Positions 24,856 through 33,143 of a stretch of 64,000 bases of DNA are shown here, in pieces. A program made the translations under genes and the position numbers. Under the pieces are notes generated by a model. The model was given only the letters and a program-made list of their open reading frames with translations. It had not been told where the DNA came from and ran no database searches. Source of the DNA: Candidatus Rhodoferax mariagerensis (GTDB lineage Bacteria; Pseudomonadota; Gammaproteobacteria; Burkholderiales; Burkholderiaceae_C). The stretch spans positions 1 to 64,000 of the forward strand of contig JADKAW010000023.1 of assembly GCA_016719055.1 (NCBI GenBank), given 5' to 3'. The first letter of the stretch is position 1, and every line of letters begins with the position of its first letter.

Positions 24856-27132
24856 ATGAACACGACGCCTTCAAAACCATCATCCACGCCTACATGCGGA
24901 TGCACAAATGCATGTGCATCCTCAATTTCGGACTCGTCTCAGGCATTGCCGCAAAGTGAAATAGCAGGCGTTCCTGTTTTTCGAATTCCAACCATGGATT
25001 GCGCCTCTGAGGAGGGGGAAATTCGCCATGCAGTGGCCAACATTCCTGGTGTGCGCAGCCTTCAGTTCCAACTTGCGGCACGGACGCTTTCGATTGATGC
25101 CGAGGCGGACTCCTTGCCACTCGTTTTGGCTGCGATTCGCAAAGCAGGATTCAAGCCTACGCCACTAAGCAGCAATGCGCCTGACTCGGGTGCGCATGGT
25201 CACGACCACGGACATGAAGCGCATGATCATGACCACAACGATGCCAGCTTTCCAAGCGGAATTCAAAAATATGCGCTGGCTCTAGCACTTGCAGTCGGTG
25301 CGGAGTCCATTGCGTTCTTTGCTCCGGATACACGCATTTTCCAAGGTCTGGGAATGGTGCTTTCTGTTGGTGCAATTGCACTTGCTGGTTTCTCCACATA
25401 TGTCAAGGGCTTGGCCGCTCTGCGAAATTTTCGACTCAATATCAACGCATTGATGACCGTCGCGGTCACCGGTGCATTTCTGATCGGTCAGTGGCCCGAG
25501 GCCGCCATGGTCATGGCACTCTATGCCATCGCTGAAATGATTGAAGCGCGTGCAGTGGACAGGGCCAGAGGTGCCATCAAGAGCCTGCTGGATCTGACCC
25601 CTGAGACTGCTGAGATTCGTCAGTCCGATGGATCATGGCAAATTGTTCCGGTGAGTGGTGTAGTGCTGGACGCTGTTGTGCGCATCAAACCTGGTGCGCG
25701 TATTCCTGTTGACGGGGTTATTGCCATAGGCAATACATCCGTAGATCAAGCGTCAGTTACGGGTGAGAGCATTCCGGTGGACAAGGCTCCAGGTGATGCC
25801 GTATTTGCCGGGACCATTAACACCACAGCCACTATTGAAGTGCGCGTAACCGCCTTGCCAAGTAACTCAGTGCTTTCCCGCATCATCCACGCGGTAGAAC
25901 AGGCGCAAGGTTCTCGCGCGCCCACTCAGCAGTTCGTTGACAAATTTGCAGCCATCTACACACCTGCCGTTTTCGTTCTGGCTTTGGGAGTCGCAATATT
26001 CACGCCCTGGCTCATGGATTGGACTTGGGCTCAAGCCATCTACAAGGCGTTGGTTCTGCTGGTGATCGCATGCCCATGTGCTTTGGTAATTTCTACACCG
26101 GTTACGGTGGTAAGTGGTCTGGCAGCAGCTGCAAGGCGTGGCATTTTGATTAAGGGTGGTGTGCACCTTGAGGGTGCTCGAAAGATCAAAGTAGTTGCTC
26201 TGGACAAGACGGGAACAATCACCGAGGGCAAGCCTGTCTTGGTGGATTCGGAGTTTGTCACATCAGACGTACCTGAGTGGCAAGTCTTGAGGTGGGCCGC
26301 CGGCCTTTCTGCACATTCTGATCACCCGGTTTCCAAGGCCATAGCGAAAAGTCTTGATCCTGGAAGCAGTGTTCTCCAGGACTTCAAGGTGATTGCTGGA
26401 AGGGGTGTAGAAGCCCTTGTTGACGGGCAACTGTTGATACTCGGCAATCACCGCTTGATCGAAGATCGGAAACTGTGTAGCAGCAGTATCGAAGCGCGAT
26501 TGGCGGAGCATGAAGCGCTGGGCCGCACCGTCACCATGTTGGCATCGCAAACCCAGGTGTTGGTCATTTTTGCGGTGGCCGACACCATTAAAGAAACGTC
26601 ACGAGAAGCTTTGGCCCAATTGCACGCATTGGGTGTTACTTCCGTCATGTTGACGGGTGACAACGAGGCAACCGCAAAGACCATTGCCAAGCAAGCTGGC
26701 ATTGATGATGCGCGTGGAAACTTGCTGCCAGAAGACAAACTGACGGCCATCGAAGAGCTTCAAAAGCGATACGGTTTGACTGCAATGACCGGCGACGGCA
26801 TTAATGATGCGCCTGCATTGGCGCGTTCTGACATTGGTTTTGCCATGGGTGTGGCGGGCACAGATACGGCCATGGAGGCCGCCGATGTGGTCATCATGAA
26901 CGATGACTTACGGCGTATCCCAGAGACCATTGTGTTATCGCGCAAAACGCAAGCCATTCTTTGGCAGAACATTACCTTGGCTCTTGGCATCAAGGCGGTT
27001 TTTTTGGTGCTGGCATTGTTCAATGGCGCATCGATGTGGATGGCAGTGTTTGCGGATATGGGCGCAAGTCTATTGGTTGTTTTTAATGGCCTGCGTTTGC
27101 TGCGGGTGAATCTGGGTGAGAAAACAATATGA
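24856..27132 (+). CDS. cadA: P1B-type Cd/Pb/Zn-exporting ATPase
   Basis: Heavy-metal exporter of 758 residues. I chose ATG 24856; a longer TTG reading starts at 24832. The Cys-rich N-terminus (TCGCTNAC) is followed by an HMA domain with MDCASEE (C49), the Asp-Cys-x-x-Glu-Glu form seen in Pb/Cd/Zn pumps, and by a His-rich loop (HGHDHGHEAHDHDH, 114-127). The membrane CPC motif is at about 406-408 and the phosphorylated Asp is D450 in DKTGT. TGDN and GDGINDAP are present. CadR regulation is inferred from the operator. The stop overlaps the next start (ATGA). Confidence 0.9.
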   Translation: MNTTPSKPSSTPTCGCTNACASSISDSSQALPQSEIAGVPVFRIPTMDCASEEGEIRHAVANIPGVRSLQFQLAARTLSIDAEADSLPLVLAAIRKAGFKPTPLSSNAPDSGAHGHDHGHEAHDHDHNDASFPSGIQKYALALALAVGAESIAFFAPDTRIFQGLGMVLSVGAIALAGFSTYVKGLAALRNFRLNINALMTVAVTGAFLIGQWPEAAMVMALYAIAEMIEARAVDRARGAIKSLLDLTPETAEIRQSDGSWQIVPVSGVVLDAVVRIKPGARIPVDGVIAIGNTSVDQASVTGESIPVDKAPGDAVFAGTINTTATIEVRVTALPSNSVLSRIIHAVEQAQGSRAPTQQFVDKFAAIYTPAVFVLALGVAIFTPWLMDWTWAQAIYKALVLLVIACPCALVISTPVTVVSGLAAAARRGILIKGGVHLEGARKIKVVALDKTGTITEGKPVLVDSEFVTSDVPEWQVLRWAAGLSAHSDHPVSKAIAKSLDPGSSVLQDFKVIAGRGVEALVDGQLLILGNHRLIEDRKLCSSSIEARLAEHEALGRTVTMLASQTQVLVIFAVADTIKETSREALAQLHALGVTSVMLTGDNEATAKTIAKQAGIDDARGNLLPEDKLTAIEELQKRYGLTAMTGDGINDAPALARSDIGFAMGVAGTDTAMEAADVVIMNDDLRRIPETIVLSRKTQAILWQNITLALGIKAVFLVLALFNGASMWMAVFADMGASLLVVFNGLRLLRVNLGEKTI

Positions 27133-27878
27133 GATTACCAACTTTTCAGTCAGTAGGTACTCATGCACTTCCGGCGGAGCTGACCAAACCAACCGACTTG
27201 CTGGACTTCAAGAGTCCCCAAATACAACAGTTGGTCTTGGAACGCGGATGGCAGGCTTTGCCTGTGTTTGAACGCATAGGTGCAATCTACGATTTCGTTC
27301 GCAATGAAATCAAATTTGGATACAACGAGTCTGACAATCTTCCGGCGTCAAGTGTGTTGATCGATGGCATTGGTCAGTGCAACACCAAAGGAACGCTATT
27401 GATGGCACTCCTCAGAGCGAACGGTATCCCCTGCCGTTTACATGGGTTCACTATTAATAAATCGCTGCAAAAGGGCGCAATCACTGGATGGGCCTATGTT
27501 TTGGCCCCCAAATCCATCATTCACAGTTGGGTTGAAATCTTGTTTGAAGGCAGGTGGGTGAATCTTGAAGGGTTCATTCTTGATGAGAGCTACCTCATTG
27601 CGCTGCAACAAAAATACCCTACTGCGCAAGAGTTCTGTGGGTTTGGCGCTGCCGTTGCCGATTTACGCGACCCGCCCGTTCGATGGAAAGGGACTGACAC
27701 CTACATTCAAAAGGAGGGGATCAATGCCGATTTTGGTATTTTCAACTCACCTGATGATTTTTATCGCAAGCACGGCACCAACCTATCGGGCTTAAAGAAA
27801 TGGGTGTTTGAAACCGTGGTGCGTGCCCAGATGAACCGCAATGTTGAGCGGATTCGTAAACTGAAACTGGAGTGTTGA
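27129..27878 (+). CDS. Transglutaminase-like protein
   Basis: A 249-residue protein with the transglutaminase-like triad: C84 (GQCNTKG), H132 (IIHSWVEI) and an acidic third residue, E147 (VNLEGF), where Asp is commoner. The fold is found in cysteine proteases and protein cross-linkers. There is no signal peptide, so a cytoplasmic role is likely. It is coupled to cadA by ATGA, hence probably co-regulated by metal. The link to metal resistance is unknown. Confidence 0.75.
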   Translation: MRLPTFQSVGTHALPAELTKPTDLLDFKSPQIQQLVLERGWQALPVFERIGAIYDFVRNEIKFGYNESDNLPASSVLIDGIGQCNTKGTLLMALLRANGIPCRLHGFTINKSLQKGAITGWAYVLAPKSIIHSWVEILFEGRWVNLEGFILDESYLIALQQKYPTAQEFCGFGAAVADLRDPPVRWKGTDTYIQKEGINADFGIFNSPDDFYRKHGTNLSGLKKWVFETVVRAQMNRNVERIRKLKLEC

Positions 27879-27953
27879 ATCATGAAAAAACCTGTGATTT
27901 CTTTCGAAATACTCTTTGTTCCGTTGATTCTTTAGGTGTTGATTTCACGCAAC

Positions 27954-28700
27954 ATGACTAGCCAACGTTTTGACAACCTGGATGCTTTGCGTGGCTTGGC
28001 TATGGTGTGGATGGCGGTCTATCATTTTGTCTTCGACCTGAAATATTTCAAACTGGTCTCGCTGGACTTTTACCGTGATCCATTTTGGACCTGGCAGCGC
28101 ACTTTGATTGTGAGTTTGTTTTTGCTGTGTGCCGGGATGGGCCAGGCCATTTCCACGGTGCAGGGGCAAAGTTGGCAGCGTTTTTGGCGACGCTGGTTCC
28201 AGGTGGCTCTGAGCGCCCTGTTGGTTACGGCAGGCTCCTGGCTGATGTTTCCCAACAGTTTTATTTATTTTGGTGTGCTGCACGGGATGGCGCTGATGTT
28301 AATTGTGGTGCGCCTCTCTGCGCACTGGGGGCAGTGGCTGTGGCTGCTGGGCGCGCTGGCTATTTCTTCTAAATTCATTGCCGAGTATCTGCTGCAGACT
28401 GGCCCCTTGGCCCCGTGGGTTGAAACCATGAACAGCGTGCACTGGAACTGGTTAGGCTGGATCAGCAAAAACCCGGTGACCGAAGACTATGTGCCGTTGT
28501 TTCCCTGGCTGGGTGTGATGTGGTGGGGTGCAGCCTTTGGAAGCTGGGTGCTAAAGCAGCGGCCCGAGTGGTTGGTGCAACCGGTGCCGAAGGCTCTGCA
28601 TGTTCTTGCCCGGCTGGGTCGTTGGAGCTTGAGCTACTACCTGATTCACCAGCCCGTGTTGATTGCTTTGGTGAGCGGCGTGAGTTGGATACTTCTCTAA
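27954..28700 (+). CDS. DUF1624 / HGSNAT-like multi-pass membrane protein
   Basis: A 248-residue integral membrane protein of the heparan-alpha-glucosaminide N-acetyltransferase-like family (DUF1624). The pattern is clear: RFDNLDALRGLAMVWMAVYHFVFDL at the start, FGVLHGMAL in the middle and LFPWLGVMWWG plus YLIHQPVL near the end. About seven transmembrane helices are visible. I used ATG 27954; a GTG start six codons earlier is possible. A tiny 17-codon frame (27882-27935) precedes it. Substrate unknown, though acylation of envelope sugars is plausible. Confidence 0.75.
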   Translation: MTSQRFDNLDALRGLAMVWMAVYHFVFDLKYFKLVSLDFYRDPFWTWQRTLIVSLFLLCAGMGQAISTVQGQSWQRFWRRWFQVALSALLVTAGSWLMFPNSFIYFGVLHGMALMLIVVRLSAHWGQWLWLLGALAISSKFIAEYLLQTGPLAPWVETMNSVHWNWLGWISKNPVTEDYVPLFPWLGVMWWGAAFGSWVLKQRPEWLVQPVPKALHVLARLGRWSLSYYLIHQPVLIALVSGVSWILL

Positions 28701-28769
28701 TCATTCCACCGTTGTTTTCATAACAAGTCGATTTTCTAACCAAAAAAAGCACGTGAAAAAGGAACTGAG

Positions 28770-28859
28770 ATGGAGCTGCTACTGAAACTTTACGCAAATC
28801 GAATCATCCTATGCATCAATGATATTTGCTGCCCCTGCATCCTTACCAAAGAGAGTTGA
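28770..28859 (+). CDS. Possible 29-residue cysteine peptide before the TlpA gene
   Basis: ATG 28770 has a good Shine-Dalgarno (AAGGAACTGAG) and opens a 29-codon frame containing CINDICCPC. It ends 3 bp before the GTG of the TlpA-like gene. A leader or microprotein linked to thiol chemistry is conceivable, but it may be chance. Confidence 0.3.
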   Translation: MELLLKLYANRIILCINDICCPCILTKES

Positions 28860-28862
28860 ATA

Positions 28863-29387
28863 GTGAAGAAAGCGTTGATTCCCTTGGGCATATTCATTGT
28901 TCTACTAATTTTTTTGGGTGTAGGGCTGACACGTGATCCACGCGTTATCCCTTCACCGTTGATTGGTAAACCTGCACCACTTTTTACGGCACCTCGTCTG
29001 CAGGCGGCAGACCAACAATTCGCGCCGAAAGACATGCTTGGCAAAGTCTGGTTACTCAACACCTGGGCTTCATGGTGTGTGGCTTGTCAACAGGAGCATC
29101 CAATATTGGTCAAATTTGCCAAAACCAAAACAATCCCCATCATTGGACTGGACTACAAGGATAAAGAAGCCGACGGTCTGAAATGGTTGGCACGTTACGG
29201 AAACCCCTATGACGTGACGATCTCCGACAAAGACGGACGCATAGGCATTGACTTTGGTGTGTACGGTGTACCTGAGAGCTTTTTAATCGACAAAGAAGGA
29301 ATCATTCGATACAAGCAAATTGGACCAATTACTGATGAAGCACTGCGCGACGAAATAATCCCTTTAATACGAGAACTGCAAAAATGA
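28863..29387 (+). CDS. TlpA/CcmG-like membrane-anchored thioredoxin
   Basis: A 174-residue protein with a GTG start at 28863, an N-terminal membrane anchor (residues 4-22) and a thioredoxin fold. The active site is WCVAC (C72, C75) and the cis-Pro loop GVPESFLID is the CcmG/DsbE signature. DsbE proteins reduce apocytochrome c. No other ccm genes are present, so a role in keeping exported or metal-binding cysteines reduced is equally possible. The stop overlaps the next start (ATGA). Confidence 0.85.
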   Translation: MKKALIPLGIFIVLLIFLGVGLTRDPRVIPSPLIGKPAPLFTAPRLQAADQQFAPKDMLGKVWLLNTWASWCVACQQEHPILVKFAKTKTIPIIGLDYKDKEADGLKWLARYGNPYDVTISDKDGRIGIDFGVYGVPESFLIDKEGIIRYKQIGPITDEALRDEIIPLIRELQK

Positions 29388-29689
29388 AATGTCCCCAATG
29401 TACCGAAGCCACGCTGGTCATGACTGAGCGCCAGGGTATCGAGATTGACTACTGTCCGTCATGCCGCGGGGTGTGGCTGGACCGTGGTGAACTTGACAAG
29501 CTGATTGAGCGCAGCTCCCAGGCCATGCCAGCGCAGCCTCCCGCACCGCCGCAGCGTATTCAGCCACATTACGAGCAACCTATGCGTCGCCCCGATTTTG
29601 TGGACTCGGATTACAAACACCACAGCAGTCACGGTAGCCACGACGGTTATCGCAAGCGTAAGTCATGGCTGGGTGAATTGTTTGATTGA
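29384..29689 (+). CDS. zf-TFIIB domain protein
   Basis: A 101-residue protein with a zinc ribbon at the N-terminus (MKCPQC at 3-6 and YCPSCRGVWLDRGELDKL at 24-27 onward), the standard zf-TFIIB pattern. The remainder is Pro-, His- and Tyr-rich and ends in RKRKSWLGELFD. It is coupled to the TlpA gene by ATGA. Function unknown. Confidence 0.8.
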   Translation: MKCPQCTEATLVMTERQGIEIDYCPSCRGVWLDRGELDKLIERSSQAMPAQPPAPPQRIQPHYEQPMRRPDFVDSDYKHHSSHGSHDGYRKRKSWLGELFD

Positions 29690-29695
29690 ACTGCC

Positions 29696-31030
29696 ATGAA
29701 ACGATTCATCCCCCCACTTTTATCTGCCTTGCAGGACAACCCACATCACCGTCGCTTGGCGGTTGCGCTAGGTGCCTTGTTATTGGCATCGGGGGTCACG
29801 GCCTACAGCATTGCACCGCTGTCACCCGATGTCGCCAACCTACCCGTGCGGCAACTGATTGAGAACATTGCAACCATCGATACGTCAGCTCAAAGGGACA
29901 GTGAACTGGTCGCACCGATGGTGCTCTACCGCAGCGAAATCACCCGTCCTTCAGATTCTTTGAACACCCTGTTACGGCGATTGGGTGTCAGCGATATCGC
30001 TGCAGCAAGTTTTCTAAGTCGCGATACGGCATCGCGTACCTTGCTGGCGGGCACTCCTGGCAAATTTGTTTCGATTGAGGCAGACGATAAGCACCAACTG
30101 CAGCGCCTGACAGCGCGCTGGCCCAGTGAGGATGGCGCCCAGTTTTCCCGTCTGGTGGTCGAACGGGGCTCCAAGGGATACACCTCACGGGTGGAAATGG
30201 GCCAATTGGAACGATCAGTACAGCTTACCAGCGCAACGGTTCGCACTTCGTTGAACGCTGCAGCCAAGGAAGCCAAGCTACCCAAACCCATTGCCGCGCA
30301 ACTGGCCAGTGTTTTTGCAAGAGTGCCCGACTTCAGAGTAGATCTGAGTGCAGGTGATAGTTTTGGCGTGGTTTACGAAACGCTTGAGGTCGACGGCGAG
30401 ATCTTGCGCACTGGCAAGCTGCTGGGTGCTGAGTTCGTCAAGAACGGCAAGCAACATCAGGTGATGTGGTTTCAGGAACCCGGTCAGAAGGGTGGCTTTT
30501 ACACCCTGAATGGTCAAAGCATTGACCGTGAGGCCATGTCGCTGCCACTGGATGCACCCAAGGTAAGTAGCGGCTACGGTATGCGCATTCACCCGGTCTA
30601 TGGGCAGGCCAAGGCCCATGAGGGCACTGACTTTGCATCACCCTCGGGTACGCCGATACGCAGTGCGGCCCAAGGTGTCGTGACATTTGCGGGTTGGAAA
30701 CAGGGTTATGGCAAATTTGTACTGGTGAAACACCGCGACCAGAAAGCCACGGCCTACGCACACTTGAGCCAAATTCAAGTCCGTAAGGGCCAGCGCGTGG
30801 CCATGGGTGACTTGCTGGGAGCCGTGGGACAGACAGGAACAGCCACCGGACCCAACCTGCACTTTGAATATCTGGTGAAAGGCCGCCCACAGGATCCCCA
30901 AGAAATCTCACGCCAATCCGCTGAAAAGTCGATTACGTTAACGACCCGACGCGATTTTGAACGTGTGGCGCAAACCATGCGTCGTCAGCTTGATGCCGCA
31001 TCTCTCGTGGCACAAGCCAGTGCCGATTAA
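29696..31030 (+). CDS. M23-family peptidoglycan endopeptidase
   Basis: A 444-residue protein with an N-terminal membrane segment (residues 20-42) and a C-terminal LytM domain. The zinc residues are in SSGYGMRIHPVYG..AHEGTDFA and TGPNLHFEYL, the conserved HxxxD and HxH-type positions. A central domain (about 80-250) precedes it, as in many Neisseria/Burkholderia cell-wall hydrolases of the NlpD/MepM type. It would cut or remodel peptidoglycan, complementing the L,D-transpeptidase of the same island. Confidence 0.85.
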   Translation: MKRFIPPLLSALQDNPHHRRLAVALGALLLASGVTAYSIAPLSPDVANLPVRQLIENIATIDTSAQRDSELVAPMVLYRSEITRPSDSLNTLLRRLGVSDIAAASFLSRDTASRTLLAGTPGKFVSIEADDKHQLQRLTARWPSEDGAQFSRLVVERGSKGYTSRVEMGQLERSVQLTSATVRTSLNAAAKEAKLPKPIAAQLASVFARVPDFRVDLSAGDSFGVVYETLEVDGEILRTGKLLGAEFVKNGKQHQVMWFQEPGQKGGFYTLNGQSIDREAMSLPLDAPKVSSGYGMRIHPVYGQAKAHEGTDFASPSGTPIRSAAQGVVTFAGWKQGYGKFVLVKHRDQKATAYAHLSQIQVRKGQRVAMGDLLGAVGQTGTATGPNLHFEYLVKGRPQDPQEISRQSAEKSITLTTRRDFERVAQTMRRQLDAASLVAQASAD

Positions 31031-31077
31031 CTTGCAGAGCATCTGCTGTTCAACCCAACAACGTAATCCTAACCATC

Positions 31078-31605
31078 ATGACAGACACGCCTGCAACCTC
31101 TCCTGCAAATACACCACCACCTTGCACTGCTACAGGCTGGCGAATCGCCACTATTGTGTGTTTGATAGCACTCGCTATTGCTGCCACGACAGCAATGAGC
31201 ATGTTTCAACAGTTCAAGGCGCAAATGGAACACTTGCAAGCCAAAATGAAGAATCTGCCGCAGATCAAATATGTTTCTGTGCTGATAGATGACAAAAATG
31301 CACCTGCGCAATTAATCACGTTCGACCCACTAGACAATTTCGTTCAAATTCAACGCGTGAATGACATCAAAGAAGGGCCTAACGACAGCATGCAACTCTG
31401 GGCTATTCCGACCGCTGGTAAGCCCCGCTCGTTGGGCGTTGTGGCACCTCAAATCAAAACCGCGCAGATTCCGGCTACCAGCAAAATGCTGGCAGACATT
31501 ACGCAATTGGCGATCAGCGTCGAAAACAAAGGTGGCGTGGAAACAGGTAAAGAGCCGCGCTTGCCCTACTTGTTCAAAGGTGCATTGATTCAGAAAGCGA
31601 TGTAA
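31078..31605 (+). CDS. RskA-like (anti-sigma C-terminal) domain protein
   Basis: A 175-residue protein with one transmembrane helix (residues 22-44) and a periplasmic domain with the RskA pattern: SMQLWAIPTAGKPRSLGVVAP ... LAISVENKGG. The N-terminal zinc anti-sigma segment that would bind a sigma factor is absent, and no sigma gene lies in the window. It is therefore probably not a classical anti-sigma factor. It may sense something in the periplasm or serve as a structural domain. Confidence 0.75.
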   Translation: MTDTPATSPANTPPPCTATGWRIATIVCLIALAIAATTAMSMFQQFKAQMEHLQAKMKNLPQIKYVSVLIDDKNAPAQLITFDPLDNFVQIQRVNDIKEGPNDSMQLWAIPTAGKPRSLGVVAPQIKTAQIPATSKMLADITQLAISVENKGGVETGKEPRLPYLFKGALIQKAM

Positions 31606-32024
31606 TTTTTTGTTTTTTTAATTGCGACAAAAAAACCAAAAACAGAAACCACTCAAACTACGACTTTGAATTGCTGGTAGCAGTTTGGACCAGCTGCTTT
31701 TGACGTTGGTCAAGCATCAGCACAAGCCTGCCCCCGCAGAGCAAGCCAATACCGTGTTGTCGAGGCGGCCAAACACACGTATTTCAGGCATTCTCTATTC
31801 TCAGTCGTTACCGCCCACCAATTTCAACTTGCAAACCACCCCCGCGTAAGTCGTTGATTTTATTGAAGGTGGCCTCGTGAAAAGTCACGAGGGTCACTGA
31901 GAACAGAGAGATAAAACGGGGTAATTTTGGTCAAAATCGGCCAAAAAAGTGCTGTTTTGATAGCAGAAAAGTCACAAGGCAAACGCCGTAAGTGCGCGTA
32001 AACATTGAGGATTTTCCAAAAGAA
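31606..32024. other. Gene-free 419-bp stretch between the island and ssrA
   Basis: No gene is recognised. A perfect 8-bp hairpin, CCTCGTGA (31873-31880), loop AAAG, TCACGAGG (31885-31892), lies in its second half. Poly-T/poly-A runs follow the RskA-like gene (31607-31640) and could form a weak terminator. It may be a degraded island junction. Confidence 0.4.
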
Positions 32025-32050
32025 AAGCCCAACTGAAAACAGTTGGGCTT
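32025..32050 (-). terminator. Rho-independent terminator of ssrA
   Basis: A perfect 11-bp stem, AAGCCCAACTG (32025-32035) and CAGTTGGGCTT (32040-32050), with an AAAA loop, lies 8 bp past the tmRNA 3' end. Reading leftward the stem is followed by TTCTTTT. It may work in both directions. Confidence 0.9.
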
Positions 32051-32058
32051 TCTATGTA

Positions 32059-32447
32059 TGGTGGAGCTGGCGGGATTTGAACCCGCGTCCGCAAACCTTC
32101 TTCGAACAGTTCTACATGTGTAGCCATCTGATTTGGATCTCGCTTTTCACATCGCGCAGCGGCACGCTATGCAAATCGCCAGCAACCTATTTTCTCGAAT
32201 CCCCCTAAGTTACCCAAAAGGACCCCAGCCGAATGAAATTACCCCACAGCCTGGACAATCAAACCTTGCGATCTGACTACCCTTGCCCAGCCTATCGGCT
32301 TGCTGTTGTGAGGCTCACGTGCGATTAAGCAGCGAGTGCGAAACGTTCGTCGTTTGCAGTTAGTTTTTTTGAATCTGTTTTACGAGCTCATTCAGCTCGA
32401 CATGCCCTGCTGCGCGTCTGAATCCACGTCGAAACCAGTGCAGCCCC
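32059..32447 (-). ncRNA. ssrA: tmRNA (trans-translation RNA)
   Basis: The 389-nt RNA starts with GGGGCTGCACTGG (32447) and ends in CCA (32059), and the two ends pair as a tRNA-Ala-like acceptor stem. The T-arm GGTTCAAATCC is visible near the 3' end. The tag frame at 32357-32325 encodes ANDERFALAA and stops with TAA, the usual betaproteobacterial tag. It rescues stalled ribosomes with SmpB. Its 3' end points to the metal island, a classic site of island integration. Confidence 0.97.
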
Positions 32448-32459
32448 AAGGCCGCTATT

Positions 32460-33143
32460 TTAGGCCGTGGCAATCAATTGCAATAGACCTTCTGCACAAT
32501 TAATCGTGGCGTGCGCACCCCATTGGCTAGTGTCAGCCTTTTGCCCCAGGTAGCCATAGGTGACAGCCACGGTTCCCATTCCAGCGGCCAAGCCGGCCAC
32601 GATGTCTCGCTCGTCGTCACCCACATAGATGCAACGTTCAGGCGGTATGTTCATCCGTTGTGCCGCTTCCAGCAGGGGCTGTGGGTCGGGCTTGGCATGG
32701 GGGGTTGTATCGCCACTGATGATGGTACGAGCCGTAGCGAAAAGTGGCATGGCTGTCGTCAGGGGCATGGTGAAGCGGGCAGACTTATTGGTCACCACAC
32801 CCCAGGGCAGCTTTGATCTGTCAAGAGCAGCAAGCAGTTCTGGCACCCCCTTGAATACCTGTGTGCGCTGGGTTAAGCACTGCTCGTAATTGCAGAAAAA
32901 TTCTTCGCGCAGCGTGTTGAAGTCGGGGTGCTCGGGCGTTATACCAAACGCAACACCCAGCATACCCCGGGCGCCCGCGCCAGCCATGCGCCGGTAATGC
33001 GCCAAGGGCAATGAGTGCATGCCACGAGTCAGCCGCATTTTGTCAACAGCAGCCGCCAAATCAGGGGCACTATCGATCAGGGTGCCATCCAGATCAAACA
33101 GCACCGCCCGCACATCGGTGAAGCAATGCGCAATTTTTGTCAC
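32460..33143 (-). CDS. gph: Phosphoglycolate phosphatase
   Basis: A HAD-superfamily hydrolase of 227 residues that removes phosphate from 2-phosphoglycolate. Motif I is VLFDLDGTLIDS (17-28), motif II is GVVTNKS and motifs III/IV are HAKPDP and YVGDDERDI. The start, ATG 33143, overlaps the ubiG stop by ATGA, an arrangement common in Comamonadaceae. It ends 13 bp before the 5' end of ssrA. Confidence 0.9.
   Translation of the reverse strand: MTKIAHCFTDVRAVLFDLDGTLIDSAPDLAAAVDKMRLTRGMHSLPLAHYRRMAGAGARGMLGVAFGITPEHPDFNTLREEFFCNYEQCLTQRTQVFKGVPELLAALDRSKLPWGVVTNKSARFTMPLTTAMPLFATARTIISGDTTPHAKPDPQPLLEAAQRMNIPPERCIYVGDDERDIVAGLAAGMGTVAVTYGYLGQKADTSQWGAHATINCAEGLLQLIATA

Noticed and set aside
31873..31892. 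Calling the hairpin before ssrA a terminator
   Set aside because: No U-rich tract follows on either strand.
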